DNA from: Ipomoea triloba
Taxonomy: Eukaryota; Streptophyta; Magnoliopsida; Solanales; Convolvulaceae
Direction of reading: 5' to 3'
DNA length: 64,000 nucleotides
Assembly (NCBI RefSeq): GCF_003576645.1
Contig: NC_044925.1
Coordinates: forward strand, 8,954,423-9,018,422
Under the pieces are notes generated by a model. That model had not been told where the DNA came from. It searched no databases and saw nothing but the letters and a program-made list of their open reading frames with translations. The position numbers and the translations under genes were made by a program. Of this stretch, positions 1 through 11,739 are shown one piece after another; position 1 is the first letter of the stretch, and every line of letters begins with the position of its first letter.

Positions 1-56
<56 letters not shown>

Positions 57-77
57 TATATATGTATATATATATAT

Positions 78-138
<61 letters not shown>

Positions 139-150
139 CACACACATAAA
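1..150. repeat. (TA)n microsatellite at the window edge
   Basis: Almost pure TA dinucleotide with short CA/TG interruptions. The left end is cut by the window, so the full length is unknown. Confidence 0.95.
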
Positions 151-1375
151 TCTATTCAAATGAGGACACATATATTATGAAGGACGATGAGGACAATTTT
201 GGTTCATTGGATCTTAATAAAGAATTGTGTAGATTGTTGGACAATTTTGGATTTTTGCTGGGGGTATATGTGTCACTTTAGGTATGTTTGTATTTTTGGT
301 GGATTTTGGACGCCCGACTTTTACTCTTCCCATACAGCAATCGCTTCACGTTCCCTATTGCCTCTCTCTATCCTTTTCAGTTTGTAAACTCAAAAGGTTT
401 CATCTGTGTTATTTCTTTGGAGCTTGTCCTTACCTTTCATGGCAGCCTGCGGCATCCTCTGCGAAGTAAACACACTGGAAGCACGTCCGAGGCTCCGAGA
501 CCAGGTCAATCGTGTTTTTAAATTTGTTCTTTCGCTTTTTTGTTTTTTTTTTTTCATTTGCTATTGTGAAACTTTGGATGTGGTTGCATGTGGGTTGCAT
601 CTATTTTCATATGTTGTTAGGTCATACGATTCTTGACTTAGCTATAGAGCTTAGGAAAGAATTTTTATATAAAATCTAAAGTTACTCAATGGTGAATTTC
701 TCATAAAAGCAACCTGAGAATTTTGGCATCTTCTTGTATTTCAAAAGTTCTTGTTTGATTACTCTTGTTGCTTAGTAAAATAAAAAACTTTTAGGATAGT
801 GTGTTTCACATGCTTGAAGATGGTGATAAGTGTCTCCTTGTTTGTACTGAGTCTCAAATTCTTTATACAAGACCCAAATTCCTAACAAGCCACACGAGGG
901 GTTATTGAAATGCTTATGGAGTTAAGAACTTTGAAATATGATGCGGGAAGTGAAAAACTAATGCTACAAAAGTGATTTCAATATAAGAAGGAGAATAAGA
1001 TGTGAATTTTCTATTTGACCCCTACAATAATATGGGATTTTTGGACGTCAAGTTGAGACGGAAACCTAACGTCAGGGGGCCAAACTCTCTACTTTGTCCA
1101 CAGTTGATGGGTAAAAAATAGATACAGTCATAACTATAGGACTGAGTTAGAACTGAGGTATAACTCAGGACCCAAAAATGTAATTTTCCTTATTTAATAT
1201 ACAACTTCTGAATTCAATTCCCATATAAATTTTTTTTACTATCTAGAATATATTCATTGTTCTAATAATTTATTTAGGAGTTTATTTTGCATTTAGTATC
1301 TCAATTATAATAATTTTCATCCTTGAATTTTAATTTGTTATAAATTAATTTTCAGCGCGAAAAAAATGATTTACT
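151..1375. other. Unassigned AT-rich sequence
   Basis: Only ORFs of up to 77 codons occur here, with no recognisable domain. Around 1020-1190 there is a stretch with the wording of a decayed transposon end, including a small inverted repeat near 1140-1170 (ACTGAGTTAG and TAACTCAG), but I could not find a partner end. I see no supported gene. Confidence 0.5.
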
Positions 1376-1500
1376 TTAGGGTGTGTTTGGAAACAAGAAA
1401 AACTTAAAGTTAATGGAAAAAATGGATTGGTCAATGGAAAATAGATAACATTTTTAGGAAAATGACTTCCCCTTTTTTGGGAAGTCATTTTCTGTTTGCA
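1376..1500. repeat. Foldback remnant with a 14-bp stem
   Basis: A perfect inverted repeat pairs GAAAATGACTTCCC (1458-1471) with GGGAAGTCATTTTC (1479-1492) across a 7-nt T-rich loop. It follows a GTGTGTTTGG motif typical of plant MITE ends. The matching outer end is not evident, so it is probably half of a decayed palindromic MITE. Confidence 0.55.
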
Positions 1501-1670
1501 GCAGTGGAGTAACTAATCACCCCCCATCGTTGTCGCTGCCACCACCACCACCCCCACCGTCGTCATTTTGACGTGACTCGTCTCACGAACAAGGATCCGT
1601 GAAACTAGGGATGGGAAATTTGGTTCGATTTTTCCGAATTAAACCGAATACCGTTTGTTTTTTTAAATAA

Positions 1671-1927
1671 TACCCCCTGTCTTATTTTATCTGTCCTACT
1701 TACTATTCATTGGTCAAACTAACTCTTTCTTCTTTGTTTATTTTCTTTGCCATTTTTTTACTTATTTTTAAATTTAATTTTTGTGTTTAATAGTACTTTT
1801 AGTGCAGTTTCTAACTATATAAATTTTGTATATTAATATTAAATTTAATATTATGAAAAAATGAATTAAAAATAACTTCAGTCAAGACTCGTTAACCGAA
1901 CCAGACACATAAAATGGGACGGAGGGA

Positions 1928-1930
<3 letters not shown>
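1671..1930. mobile_element. Stowaway (Tc1/mariner) MITE
   Basis: The right terminus AAAATGGGACGGAGGGAGTA and the left TACCCCCTGTCTTATTTTAT are inverted copies of the Stowaway CTCCCTCCGTCCCATTTTAT consensus. TA dinucleotides lie at both ends. At 260 bp with no coding capacity it is a standard Stowaway MITE. It sits inside the hAT-like element, so it is the younger insertion. Confidence 0.85.
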
Positions 1931-1982
<52 letters not shown>

Positions 1983-2044
1983 TGATAATAATGATAATGA
2001 TGATGATGATGATGATAATAGTAATAGTAATAATAATAATAATA

Positions 2045-2083
<39 letters not shown>
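1931..2083. repeat. (TAA)n/(TGA)n/(TAG)n microsatellite
   Basis: Trinucleotide array starting immediately at the Stowaway right end. Poly-Ile/Met ORFs on both strands are simple translations of it. Confidence 0.95.
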
Positions 2084-2284
2084 TGTAAATCCAAGTACTT
2101 GTCGCTTGCTCCGCCGTTCAGCTCATATTCTCTACTTTACACTTTTGTTGTTTGTCACAATTGTTTTTTATCTCACAATTGTCTCTAACTTGAGTTATCT
2201 TATAATATTCAATATTTTTCTTAGTTTCATATTTCTATGAAATTAATGTGCTTCAACAGTTCAATATCATTCTGATTTTGATTT

Positions 2285-2402
2285 CCAGTGCACTGGAAAA
2301 TATTTCTATTGCACTGGAATATTATTTTCCAGTACTGAATATATATTCCCATTGCACTGGAATTATTTTTCAGTACTAGAATTTATTTTCAGTGCCCTGG
2401 AA
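2285..2402. repeat. Cluster of CACTGGAA-type short repeats
   Basis: Five or so spaced copies of a CAGTGCACTGGAA / TTCCAGTACT motif, several partly self-complementary, occur at intervals of about 20-35 bp. They lie inside the hAT-like element and may be subterminal transposase-binding repeats; that role is inference. Confidence 0.5.
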
Positions 2403-2878
2403 AAAAATATTCCTGTATAGTGGACATATATTTTGCCAAGCAATGAAAGATTGTGTACAAATATTAATTATACATTATTCAACACTTGTTTTCCAATTAT
2501 TAACTAAACAGATAGATAATTTTTCATCTTGTCAACAAAACATTCCAAGTGAGCCAACTGAAGAGTCAGTTGGGCAAAAACGTCAATTGATATTTGGTAA
2601 TTAGTACTTAGTAGTGTATTTGAACTTTGGATTGCAATTTTATTATATAATGTTTAGACTTTGGATTTGGAGTATGTGAAAATTTATTGTTTGGTAGTGT
2701 GGTTGTAAAATTGGAGTTCTTAAATCGAACCGAACTAATTCTGAATCGAAACTGAATTTTTTCAAACCAGACTAAGCTATAATGTTGAACCTAATGGTAA
2801 CATTTTTTTAATACCGAAATATCAATTACAAAATCGAAACTCAAAAAAACTGAACTAAATCTCGAAATGTCCACCCTA

Positions 2879-3003
2879 TGTAAAATGGTTAATAAAGATA
2901 CCATTGGTGTTGTCCTACTAGCACATGATGGATCTTTTGTTGCTGCCACGAATGGTTTCATCAACTACCCACTGAACCCGTCTTTGGCTGAAGTCATTTG
3001 ATA
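2879..3003 (+). pseudogene. LINE-type RNase H domain relic
   Basis: The plus-strand frame reads GVVLLAHDGSFVAATNGF followed by INYPLNPSLAEVI and a stop. This matches the plant RNase H-like domain found at the 3' end of LINE ORFs (pattern: G.V.RD..G.F.AA followed by D..LAEA.A). Only the middle of the domain, about 40 residues, survives, and none of the flanking catalytic segments are present. The upstream part appears to be cut off by the hAT-like element that ends at its first base. A longer relative lies on the minus strand near 29.6-30.2 kb. Confidence 0.6.
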
Positions 3004-3017
3004 TCTATGATTTTGGA

Positions 3018-4910
3018 ACATTATTCACTCCTTATTTTAGTTGTTTTTTGTGCAATTTGTCTATATCTAAGTGGAAATTGAGACTTGATTGTGTGTTATG
3101 TTGTCTTAAGGTGTAATTGTCTACAACGAGTGCAAAGGAAGTATATTTGGAGCTTAATGAATCAATTTTGGAAGCTAAGGAACCCACCCAAGGAAGATAG
3201 GATCAGCGAAGCACGAACAGGGCGAAAAGCAAAAGAAGGAGCTGCCTCACGCCCACCCACACGACCGTGAGGCCACTAAAACCCAAACAAGACCCGCGAT
3301 CACCTCACGACCAAGCTCATGACTGTGAGGTAGCTAGGCCATGGGGTCTGCATAGAATTCTATTTAAGCAGCATATTTTCTGCAATTTTGGAGATTTCAA
3401 ACCTTAGACTTGTTTAGATTATTTTTTTCTCTTCTCTTTAGATTTCCCTATCATAGTTTAGCTTAGTTTTACATAGATTTCTTTAATTTCAAGCTTGGAT
3501 TGCGGATTGGAGTTGGATTTCTTCTTCTTAATTAGTAAAGCTTTCTCTTTCCCTTATTGATCTTCTTTTTAGTTTTCTTGCAATGTTTAAGGTGATTCAT
3601 TATAGCTTTGCTTTGCTTACTATTATGATGCGTGAGTAGTTAGCTTTTGGATTTGGATTAGGGTTCTATTGCTATTCTTGATGTAAGGTTTGTGATTATT
3701 GCATAAAGGGGATAATTTATTAACCTAAGGTTTTATGTTTGAATTGGCTTGTTAATTCCTCTTGTTAGTGATTGATGGCCAGCAATTGTTAGCTTGTTTT
3801 GGAGAAGATTTCATCGCAATGAAAGTTTGATGAAAGACTCGAGCCTAACCAATTTCAAACCCAATTTTCCTACTATGAACATAGAGGTATTTGGGCATAT
3901 AATGATTTTGTGTTTTAAGGGTTAGGATTGATGCATCACGAAAGTGGGGCAATCCTACTCTAATTATTGTTTATTGATTACTACTGTAGCCGGAACCTGA
4001 ATTCTTATGTGAATTGCCATAATTTCCTTGGTGGATTGTTTTTCCCCTAATTCTGAGTTGTTAGTGCATCAAGAAAGCAATACCCCTAATCTGGACCCAT
4101 CTTTATTCATATAGTTTATTCCCTATTTAATTAGTTTATTATCTTTATTCATATAGTTTATTCCCTATTTAATTAGTTTATTCCCTATTTAATTATAGTT
4201 TATTCCCTATTTAATTAGTTTATTCCCTATTTAATTTGCATACCTTTTATTTTTCATAATTCCCTTGGTGGATTGTTTTTCCCCTAATTCTAATTCTGAC
4301 AAGAAAGCAATACCCCTAATCTGGACTTATCTTTATTCATATAGTTTATTCCCTATTTAATTAGTTTATTATCTTTATTCATATAGTTTATTCCCTATTT
4401 AATTAGTTTATTCCCTATTTAATTATAGTTTATTCCCTATTTAATTAGTTTATTCCCTATTTAATTTGCATACCTTTTATTTTTCATAATTCCCTTGGTG
4501 GATTGTTTTTCCCCTAATTCTGAGTTGTTAGTGCATCAAGAAAGCTTGTTTTTCCCCTAATTCTGAGTTGTTAGTGCATCGTTTTTCCCCTAATTCTGAG
4601 TTGTTAGTGCATCAAGAAAGCAATACCCCTAATCTGGACCCATCTTTATTCATATAGTTTATTCCCCTATTTAATTTGCATACCTTTTATTTTTCATATT
4701 CCCTATTTAATTTGCATACCTTTTATTTTTCATATTCCAATACATTAGTGTCCAGTTTATTCCCTATTTAATTTGCATACCTTTTATTTTTCATATTCCA
4801 ATACATTAGTGTCCCATCTTTATTCATATATTCTGTATTTAATTTGCATACCTTTTATTTTTCGTATTTAATTTGCATACCTTTTATTTTTCAGTACGTG
4901 TCATGGAAGG
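3018..4910 (+). mobile_element. Dispersed retroelement LTR/UTR-like segment, copy 1
   Basis: This stretch shares ordered blocks with 59235-60545 and 30356-30593. They include GGTGTAATTGTCTACAACGA, a 'GCGTGAGTAG..GGGTT' block, 'ATTGCATAAAGGGGAT', 'GACTCGAGCCTAACC' and 'GCAATACCCCTAATC'. The composition (no ORF, GC-rich block near 3250-3340, T-rich downstream part) resembles the long LTR of Athila/Tat-type gypsy elements. No TG start was found, so the 5' edge is uncertain. The 3' part is distorted by tandem duplications. Confidence 0.5.
4026..4905. repeat. Irregular tandem duplications, about 233-bp unit plus shorter ones
   Basis: The block beginning CCTTGGTGGATTG recurs at about 4026, 4263 and 4493. 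Within each copy, shorter units (TTTATTCCCTATTTAATTAG, GCATACCTTTTATTTTTCAT) repeat several times. The copies look essentially identical but have irregular junctions. Confidence 0.85.
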
Positions 4911-4911
4911 A

Positions 4912-5375
4912 CATTTTCACCCGTTTTTCACTATCACTACTTTACTCATCACCATTGGATGCCACCTAAGGTTGAGTTCGTCTTTCACCCGTTTTTCACT
5001 ATCACTACTTTACTCATCACCATTGGATGCCACCTAAGGTTGAGTTCGTCTTTCACCCGTTTTTCACTATCACTACTTTACTCATCACCATTGGATGCCA
5101 CCTAAGGTTGAGTTCGTCTTTCACCCGTTTTTCACTATCACTACTTTACTATCACTACTTTACTCATCACCATTGGATGCCACCTAAGGACTATCACTAC
5201 TTTACTCATCACCATTGGATGCCACCTAAGGTTGAGTTCGTCTTTACTCATCACCATTGGATGCCACCTAAGGTTGAGTTCGTCTTTCACCCGTTTTTCA
5301 CTATCACTACTTTACTCATCACCATTGGATGCCACCTACTTTACTCATCACCATTGGATGCCACCTAAGGTTGAG
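4912..5375. repeat. 68-bp tandem repeat array
   Basis: Units begin near CACCCGTTTTTCACTATCAC at 4918, 4986, 5054 and 5122, giving a constant 68-bp period. The array then breaks into truncated units ending near 5375. The ORFs reading across it are only translations of the repeat, because 68 is not a multiple of three and the phase shifts. Confidence 0.9.
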
Positions 5376-5377
5376 TT

Positions 5378-5552
5378 CACGGGGTCTTTCTCTGTCCGTT
5401 TAACGATTCAGGTCCATCCACGTTCGCTCCGGGAGGCACGAGAGCTGATCCAGGGAGAATCGCCACTTCTGGGAATCGAACACCGGTTCTCCCAAAATTC
5501 TTCCCCACAAAAAGAGCTCATTTGCCACTTGAGCTACCCCGTTGGGTTACCA
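5378..5552 (-). mobile_element. tRNA-derived SINE
   Basis: On the minus strand the 5' part reads GGGGTAGCTCAAGTGGC (RNA polymerase III A-box-like, at 5523-5541). About 40 bp downstream is GGTGTTCGATTCCC (B-box-like, 5471-5484). The body continues with a conserved-looking GC-rich stretch (CTCGTGCCTCCCGGAGCGAA). There is no ORF. The A-box/B-box spacing and tRNA-like head support a SINE; the family is not identified. Its 3' end abuts the 68-bp array. Confidence 0.7.
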
Positions 5553-6310
5553 ATCCATTGTCAATGAGCTAAGGTGTAAGACAACAAAAAGGACTCATCT
5601 TGGCTTAGTGCTTCGTGATTGTAATTGTCTAGCAAATAGTTTTGACTCTATGTCCTTTACGTTTATTACCGGGTCAGCGAACTAGATCGCTCACATCCTA
5701 ACTAGGGTGGTTGACTCTCAAACTGACCCTAAAACTTGGGATTTTATTCGTCCCAATTGTATATGTCCTTTACGTTTATTGTATCGTTGTTTTGTTTGTA
5801 AAAAAAAATGTAGAAAATCTTTTTATATGGAAACACGGAAAACAAAATAAATTAAAACTTAGAATTAGTTGGACAATTCAAAATTTTCTTCCTTTATCTG
5901 GCTATAAGATCCAAAATATAGTAGTCGAAAATCTACATTATATAAAACAAAAAAATAAAATAAAATTAAGGGAAGGGAGGTTTTAATGATGGAATGGCGT
6001 ACGGTGTAGCACCACGCGTAGTTTAGAAAAGAGGAAAAGGAAAGAACCCATAAAAATCGCCGGCTACTGTTACGGAAAAAGACAGCACCGTGGCGTACAA
6101 TTGTGGGGTGAGTGCCCAGAAGATTGGTTTTGGTACGTTTCCCAGATTTGGCAGTCAATGTTTGGTATTCACTCCGAACCCCTTTTTTATTTTCTTTTTT
6201 ATATACTGCCTACATTTTTTTTTTTAATATCATCAATACGTGTTGGTACAAAACTGCATACCATACACATCAACCCTTCAATTTCAAGCACGCACATACA
6301 TACAATATAT
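5553..6310. other. No recognised gene
   Basis: ORFs of up to 97 codons occur on both strands but have no recognisable domains. A GC-richer patch at 5995-6110 stands out from its surroundings. I see nothing assignable. Confidence 0.4.
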
Positions 6311-6319
6311 ATACATACA

Positions 6320-6363
<44 letters not shown>
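6311..6363. repeat. (TA)n microsatellite
   Basis: TA array directly abutting the left end of the foldback element that follows. Confidence 0.95.
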
Positions 6364-6367
<4 letters not shown>

Positions 6368-6957
6368 GCGCTCAAGTGAGAACGGATACCTAGAAAAGAA
6401 CTAAGAACCAATCGCAGTTGTTCACGTGTCCAGAGATAATGGATCAGATCTAATTAAAAAAAGACACAGTGAAATTTTTATAAAAATCTCAAACTTTGGT
6501 GCAAATAACATGTCTTAAAAGTGCAAGTAATTGCTACAAGTGTGCATGTAAAAAGTGCAAGTAAAATAAAATTGCAACCATTTTCACTTATAGTGCAAGT
6601 AATTTATCTTTTAAATATTGGTGCACCTAATGATAACGTCTTTCACATTGACGCACTTAATGATAACGTTTGGTGCAAATAATGATAACGTTAAGTGCAC
6701 TTAATATTGATGCTCAATGTATATTATTTGTTGTACTTTTAATATTTTTTACTTGCACTTAGCTGCACTATATGAAATTGTTACTTGCACTTTTAAAAAA
6801 ATTACTTGCACTTTAAAGTTTAATTATTTACGAAAATGCGACCACATTTTTAAAAAATAATATTTCAGATCCGTTAGATCTAGACACGTGGACGACTGTA
6901 ATTGGTTTTGAATTCTCTCTTGGACAATTTGTTCTCACCTTATCCGTCTCCTCTATA
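6364..6957. mobile_element. Foldback element with TGCACTT-rich core
   Basis: The left arm (GTGAGAAC..AACCAATCGCAG..CACGTGTCCAGA..GGATCAGATC) and the right arm read in complement (GTGAGAAC..AACCAATTACAG..CACGTGTCTAGA..GGATCTG) are diverged inverted repeats of roughly 90-100 bp. The core holds many copies of AAGTGCAAGTAA / TTACTTGCACTT in both orientations, and three copies of AATGATAACGT. Both edges meet TATATAG next to TA tracts. There is no coding capacity. It is a non-autonomous foldback element of unknown superfamily. Confidence 0.7.
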
Positions 6958-8055
6958 TATGTGTGTGTGAGAGATTAACCAAAATAAATTTTAACAAAAA
7001 TTATGAACTTTTCAAGTTAAATTAAGCTTACTGTTCACTATATTGAATGTTGTAAGAATGTCATTAGCCATAGTCATGAAAGAAGGAGAAAAGGGATTAT
7101 CTTGTGAATGAAGTTACCTACTAATTCTTTGGCCATAATTATAGCATATGATGATGTAATTATCAAAGTTATTTGGATAGTTGGATGTAATGTCTAATCT
7201 TCTTCTCTTCTCTCAAATATTGTCTACTCATTAATCTTGTGATAATGTTTGGTAGATTTATTCTCTAATCCGTTTGAATTTATTATTTGCAACAACTTGC
7301 AGTTAGTAGTTAACGTTAATTCCTTTTCCCTACAACTTTATAACTAGCATCTATACATAATCTTGCTAAATTAAAATTAAGGAACTAGAGCGCTATGAAC
7401 AATATAATCATCCTCCAAATATCCAAATATGCACCAAAGCTATTTATCACATGGAAGTTAACTGGAATTAGAAAATAATTCTTGCATGAGAATATAATAT
7501 AATGGTATGTATGTGTTAATTAAGAGAATATTACAAGGAAAAATATCGAGTCTCTGTATAGTAAAAATTAAACACTATTGCCTTACATAACCTCAACCCT
7601 AATTAGTATTATTTTGACATCTTTTAAGATTGAATCAAGACCTAAATATCGTGAGCATAGATCTTGTCATAAATGGACGATCATGATGAGGGCACAAACA
7701 CAACACGGGTTGGCTATGAAGCCCAATGAATATATATATTGTAATTTAAGTTCAAAGATTAATCAATAAATCAAGTGCATACTATTATCAACATATATAA
7801 TCACTTAACATATAAATTATGTTGGGCTCCTTGTGTGCATAGTAATGCAAGCACTAACTGAAAGACTACTCATACGACTTAAATTTACATCTTCTAATAA
7901 CTCTTGGGGCGAAGAGGCGGAAGAGCTAAACGTTAGGATTAATATGAAAGTTGACAAACTTATGTATTAAAAAAAAACAAATAAATTATGTAAATGTAGA
8001 ATAAAATTTGAATTCTCACAAAAAAAAAGAGAATAAAATTTGAATTGGACACGAG
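6958..8055. other. No recognised gene
   Basis: AT-rich sequence with ORFs of up to about 63 codons and no recognisable domain or repeat structure. Confidence 0.4.
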
Positions 8056-8159
8056 TAGGGGTGTAAATGAGTCGAACAGATCGTGAGCGACTCGCGAGCT
8101 GCTCGGTCAAAGCTCGTCTCGAGCTCAATCAAGCTCGAGCTCTAATGTCTTAGGCTATG

Positions 8160-8200
<41 letters not shown>

Positions 8201-8271
8201 TTCGAGCTCGACTTCTCGAGTAGTTGGAAAATTGCCGAGCTCGAGCTCGACACGGCTCATTTACACCCCTA
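8056..8271. mobile_element. hAT-superfamily MITE with perfect 8-bp TSD
   Basis: The termini TAGGGGTGTAAATGAG (8056-8071) and CTCATTTACACCCCTA (8256-8271) are perfect inverted repeats. Both flanks read GACACGAG (8048-8055 and 8272-8279), an exact 8-bp target duplication as made by hAT transposases. Subterminal regions hold GAGCTCGAGCTC-type repeats, and a (TA)n tract marks the centre. At 216 bp it is non-autonomous. The intact TSD and TIRs imply a fairly recent insertion. Confidence 0.93.
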
Positions 8272-10170
8272 GACACGAGTTATAAGAACAAAACTCTTAT
8301 TAAGCCTTAAAATAAGGTCCAAGTTGAAACGCCACAAATATTATAGTAATTATTCCTCCTATAAGTTTTGAAATATGAATTCAACTATGAATTGCCATTC
8401 ACCGAGAAGGAAATATTATTCCAACTTTAAGGAATGTATTTCATTATTTATATATTCTTTCTTCTTCTCCCAAGGAATTATTTATATATTCCCTTGCAGC
8501 AAGAAGATAGCTAAAAGCTAGAAGCCAAATATACTTTTCTTTTTGTGTACTGCGTGCTATTTATTTATTTATTAAAAAATTGGTAATCTGATTTATTAAG
8601 AGTTGAAGTCATCATTGACATGCTTAAAATAAAAATAAAACATCATCTGCATCTCCTCGTTGTAACACAAGAACGACGATATGATCCACGGTGGTCCCCA
8701 CGTTCAAGGATGGATCATATTGATTTTTTCTTTCAAAAGAGAATAAAAAGACGTTAAAAATATGAATATAATATAATGCAATTTGATATAATTGTTTAAT
8801 TTCATTTTATATATTTTATTTGGTTAACAAATAATAACTCAAATTATTTATAATAAAATTTAATTTAATATTAGTATACAAATCTATATATTTAAAATTT
8901 TGTTAAAAATATTATTAAACACATTGATCTAAATTTAAAAAATAATTATAATACAACATGAAAGAAACTTAGGGGAAAGAACAATTAGCTTAACCAATAA
9001 ATAAAGGAGGTAAGTATATGTGATAAAGTGAGTAAATATTTAATATAATAATAGTGCTACGTCTTGCTTTTAAATTGTATTTATAATATTTACCTCCGGA
9101 TGTGACACTATTAAATTTGATCTTTAAAATAAAATACTTTATTACATATTATAAAGTCAATACTATGAGATAGATATAAGAAGGAAAAACAATTCTTTCT
9201 TTACATAATACTTTTTTATAAGCACGCTTAATTTTAAAATTCTGATGGGATCCAATTCTTTACATAATACATGGACATACATTACCATCTGAACAAAAAG
9301 TAAACTAATATATATTGATAAAATCAAGTATGATTGTAAATTATTATGAATTAATTGAAATTTAATGTGATACAAGACTACAAGTATGAAAAATAAATGA
9401 ATTGCAGTGGGCAGTGGGCAGTGGGGTGGCACATGAAAGCAATATCTGATGAATTAATGTGAGAGATATGGGGGTATCTTGGCCAACCCGGCCTGGGTCC
9501 CTTTCACTCAGGGCAGTGTTGTCTCTTTCATCACTAGCACAAAACACTTGAAAAGATGTGAACTTTTTTTCTTTTTAAAATTTTTGTTAACTTATTGTTT
9601 GTTTACAACTTTGGAAAGCTCTTATTTAAGTTTTAAAAATTACATCGAAACAATAAAACATGTTGGAATGTGGTGTTTGGGTTAATGTTTTGAATTAATT
9701 ATAGAGGTAAAAGTCTATGACTATAGAAAAAATAATGTGGAATGTGTCTTTCATTTTAATTAAATTATCAAAAGCATGTAAACGTGCATTGTCACCCTTA
9801 AAATCTTATTTGGCACGAACATTATTAGTCTTGATATGTAAGTCCTAATTTATCAAGTTGAGAAAAATGTTAGTAAACAAAAAAGTATAAAAGTAAAAGG
9901 ATTAAGACTGGAATATATTCTACTTTTAAAATTATCTTGATTTAATTAATATTAATTGGTGGCTATAAAATGTGAACTTGCTTTTATACATGTAAAATGT
10001 TTTTTTAAGAGTTTGATTTTGAACTATTTGTATAAAGTAGATATTTTGATAGATAATGTTTTAAAAATTGATAGTATGCTGTAATGTTTTTTTTAAAAAT
10101 AATTTGTGCAAACTTGTAATTTTTTAAATAATTTATGTGCAAACTTATATCTTGATGCTTGTCCCTAGGT
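8272..10170. other. No recognised gene
   Basis: AT-rich DNA. ORFs reach 89 codons (minus strand near 9163-9432) without recognisable domains. Poly-A/T runs and short direct repeats are present; I could not delimit an element. Confidence 0.4.
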
Positions 10171-10174
10171 AATG

Positions 10175-10760
10175 AGGGGTGGCTAAATTGACTTTCTAAT
10201 TTTTATTTTTTTTTAAAATAGTTTATGTGAGCTTGAACTTTGAAAAGAGAAGGTTTAACCCCCTTTGAAAGAATTAATTTTAATTCAAAGTTTAAGTGTT
10301 GTTGTGGGATACTTAAGAAAAACTATCTAAAACGATTTGTAGCGGTTTGCTTAAAAATGTTTGCATGTGTATGTTAAACTTAAAAAGATAAGCAATCAAA
10401 AAATATAATATAGGGATAGAGAGATTGAGGCAAGGTTTTATAGTGGTTTGGTAAATCCCCTACTCCATTGTACTCCTTAACACGTAAATCCCCTACTCCA
10501 TTAATGTACTCCTTAACACATTAGAGATTTCACTAGTATATTTATCCCAAATACAAGTGACGACACCACCAAGATAGCAATTACGACTTTCTTCACCATG
10601 ATGCTCGTTCTTCATTGTAAAGGCAAAAAAAAAAAAAAAACATGTTTGCCGCCCCATGTCAAAAGATATCTCATTGTCATATGTCCTTGGAGAATGTGAC
10701 CACCAACTCTTATCACCAAGTGACAAATAACATTCCTTGTATGTTACGTACTTTTTTGCT
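10175..10760 (+). mobile_element. LTR-like segment related to the 27.1 kb LTR
   Basis: The start, CTAGGTAATGAGGGG followed by TGGCTAAATTGACTTTC, mirrors the junction at 27130-27170 (CTAGGAGGGG.. followed by TGAATAGACTTTTC). Inside, 'TTTTATAGTGGTTTGG' and the doubled 'TAAATCCCCTACTCCATT' mirror 'TTTATAGTGGTTCGG' and 'CCTACTCCACTT' of the same LTR. It is probably a truncated plus-strand LTR of the same family. The 3' end is not found. Confidence 0.5.
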
Positions 10761-10779
10761 AGTTATATTTGTTGATGAT

Positions 10780-11702
10780 GTGCCGGACTAGATATAGAAC
10801 TTCTTACATGACTATGGTTTGATGATATATATTCTACCAGAAGACCTTACAATGAATGCACCTAGTCTACCACATAGACTTCTTCTTGTAGAAGACCATT
10901 AAGAAAAGAACCCTTACCATCCATTTGATATCCGTTGAAGTCTTTATGCGTTGTTATGCTAAGAAAATCCTAATAGCTTCTAACCTAGCTACCAATGCAA
11001 AGGTTTCATCAAAATCTATTCTTTCTTCTTGACAATATCCTTTGGCCACTAATGTATGTTGCTTTATTTCTAACAAGACTGCATCTTATTTCATTTTATT
11101 GCGAAATACCTATTTGGTGCCAATTATATGTTGGTGATTAGGTCTTGAAACCAATTCCCAAACTAGGTTTCTCACAAATTGATTGAGCTCTTCTTGCATT
11201 GCCCCAATTCAACTTGAATCTCCTAAGGCTTCCTTTATCACCTTTGGCTCTATTTATGATAAAAAGCATGCAAACATTGCTTCATGCTACCAATATGTAG
11301 GGATGGCAATGAGTCGATGGTGGGTCAGGGAAGGCTATATCCATCACCCGACCCACATTACATTTTCTCCACCCACCCCCAACCCCCAACCTGCATCGGG
11401 TGGAATTTTTCAAAACCCACCCCCACTGCACCCCACCAGGTGCGAGTTCCCACTACGGGTACCCACCATTTATCAACTTATTATTTTCTAAAAGAATATT
11501 TAAATTATATTACTTACGCATAATACAATAATAAAATTCATTAGTTATACTAAAACATAAAATAATATAAGTATTCCAATATAATAACTAAATTGTTAAA
11601 TTTTAAAAATAAACTTAGTAGCTTAGATATAAAAATAGTTAAAAGTTACCCAAAGTTATTGAAACTTTTATAATTAACTATATACTAGTACTACTTATTT
11701 CA

Positions 11703-11739
<37 letters not shown>

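Larger units (their letters stand above)
1606..2878. mobile_element. Decayed hAT-like non-autonomous element
   Basis: The left end TAGGGATGGGAAATTTGG and the right end, whose complement reads TAGGGTGGACATTTCG, form imperfect hAT-type termini. Just inside both ends the sequence carries the GGTTCGATT / CCGAACCGAA wording common in plant hAT MITEs. The 8-bp flanks are CGTGAAAC (1598-1605) and TGTAAAAT (2879-2886). They differ at three sites, all C-to-T or G-to-A, as expected of an old, deaminated target duplication. The element is stretched by a nested Stowaway MITE and a TAA microsatellite. It appears to interrupt an RNase H relic. Confidence 0.55.

Noticed and set aside
1882..2188. Poly-Ile/Met ORFs on both strands
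   Set aside because: They are translations of the TAA/TGA/TAG microsatellite.
5027..5567. Two overlapping ORFs of about 110 codons
   Set aside because: They read through the 68-bp tandem array and the SINE; the phase changes with every unit and there is no promoter or domain.
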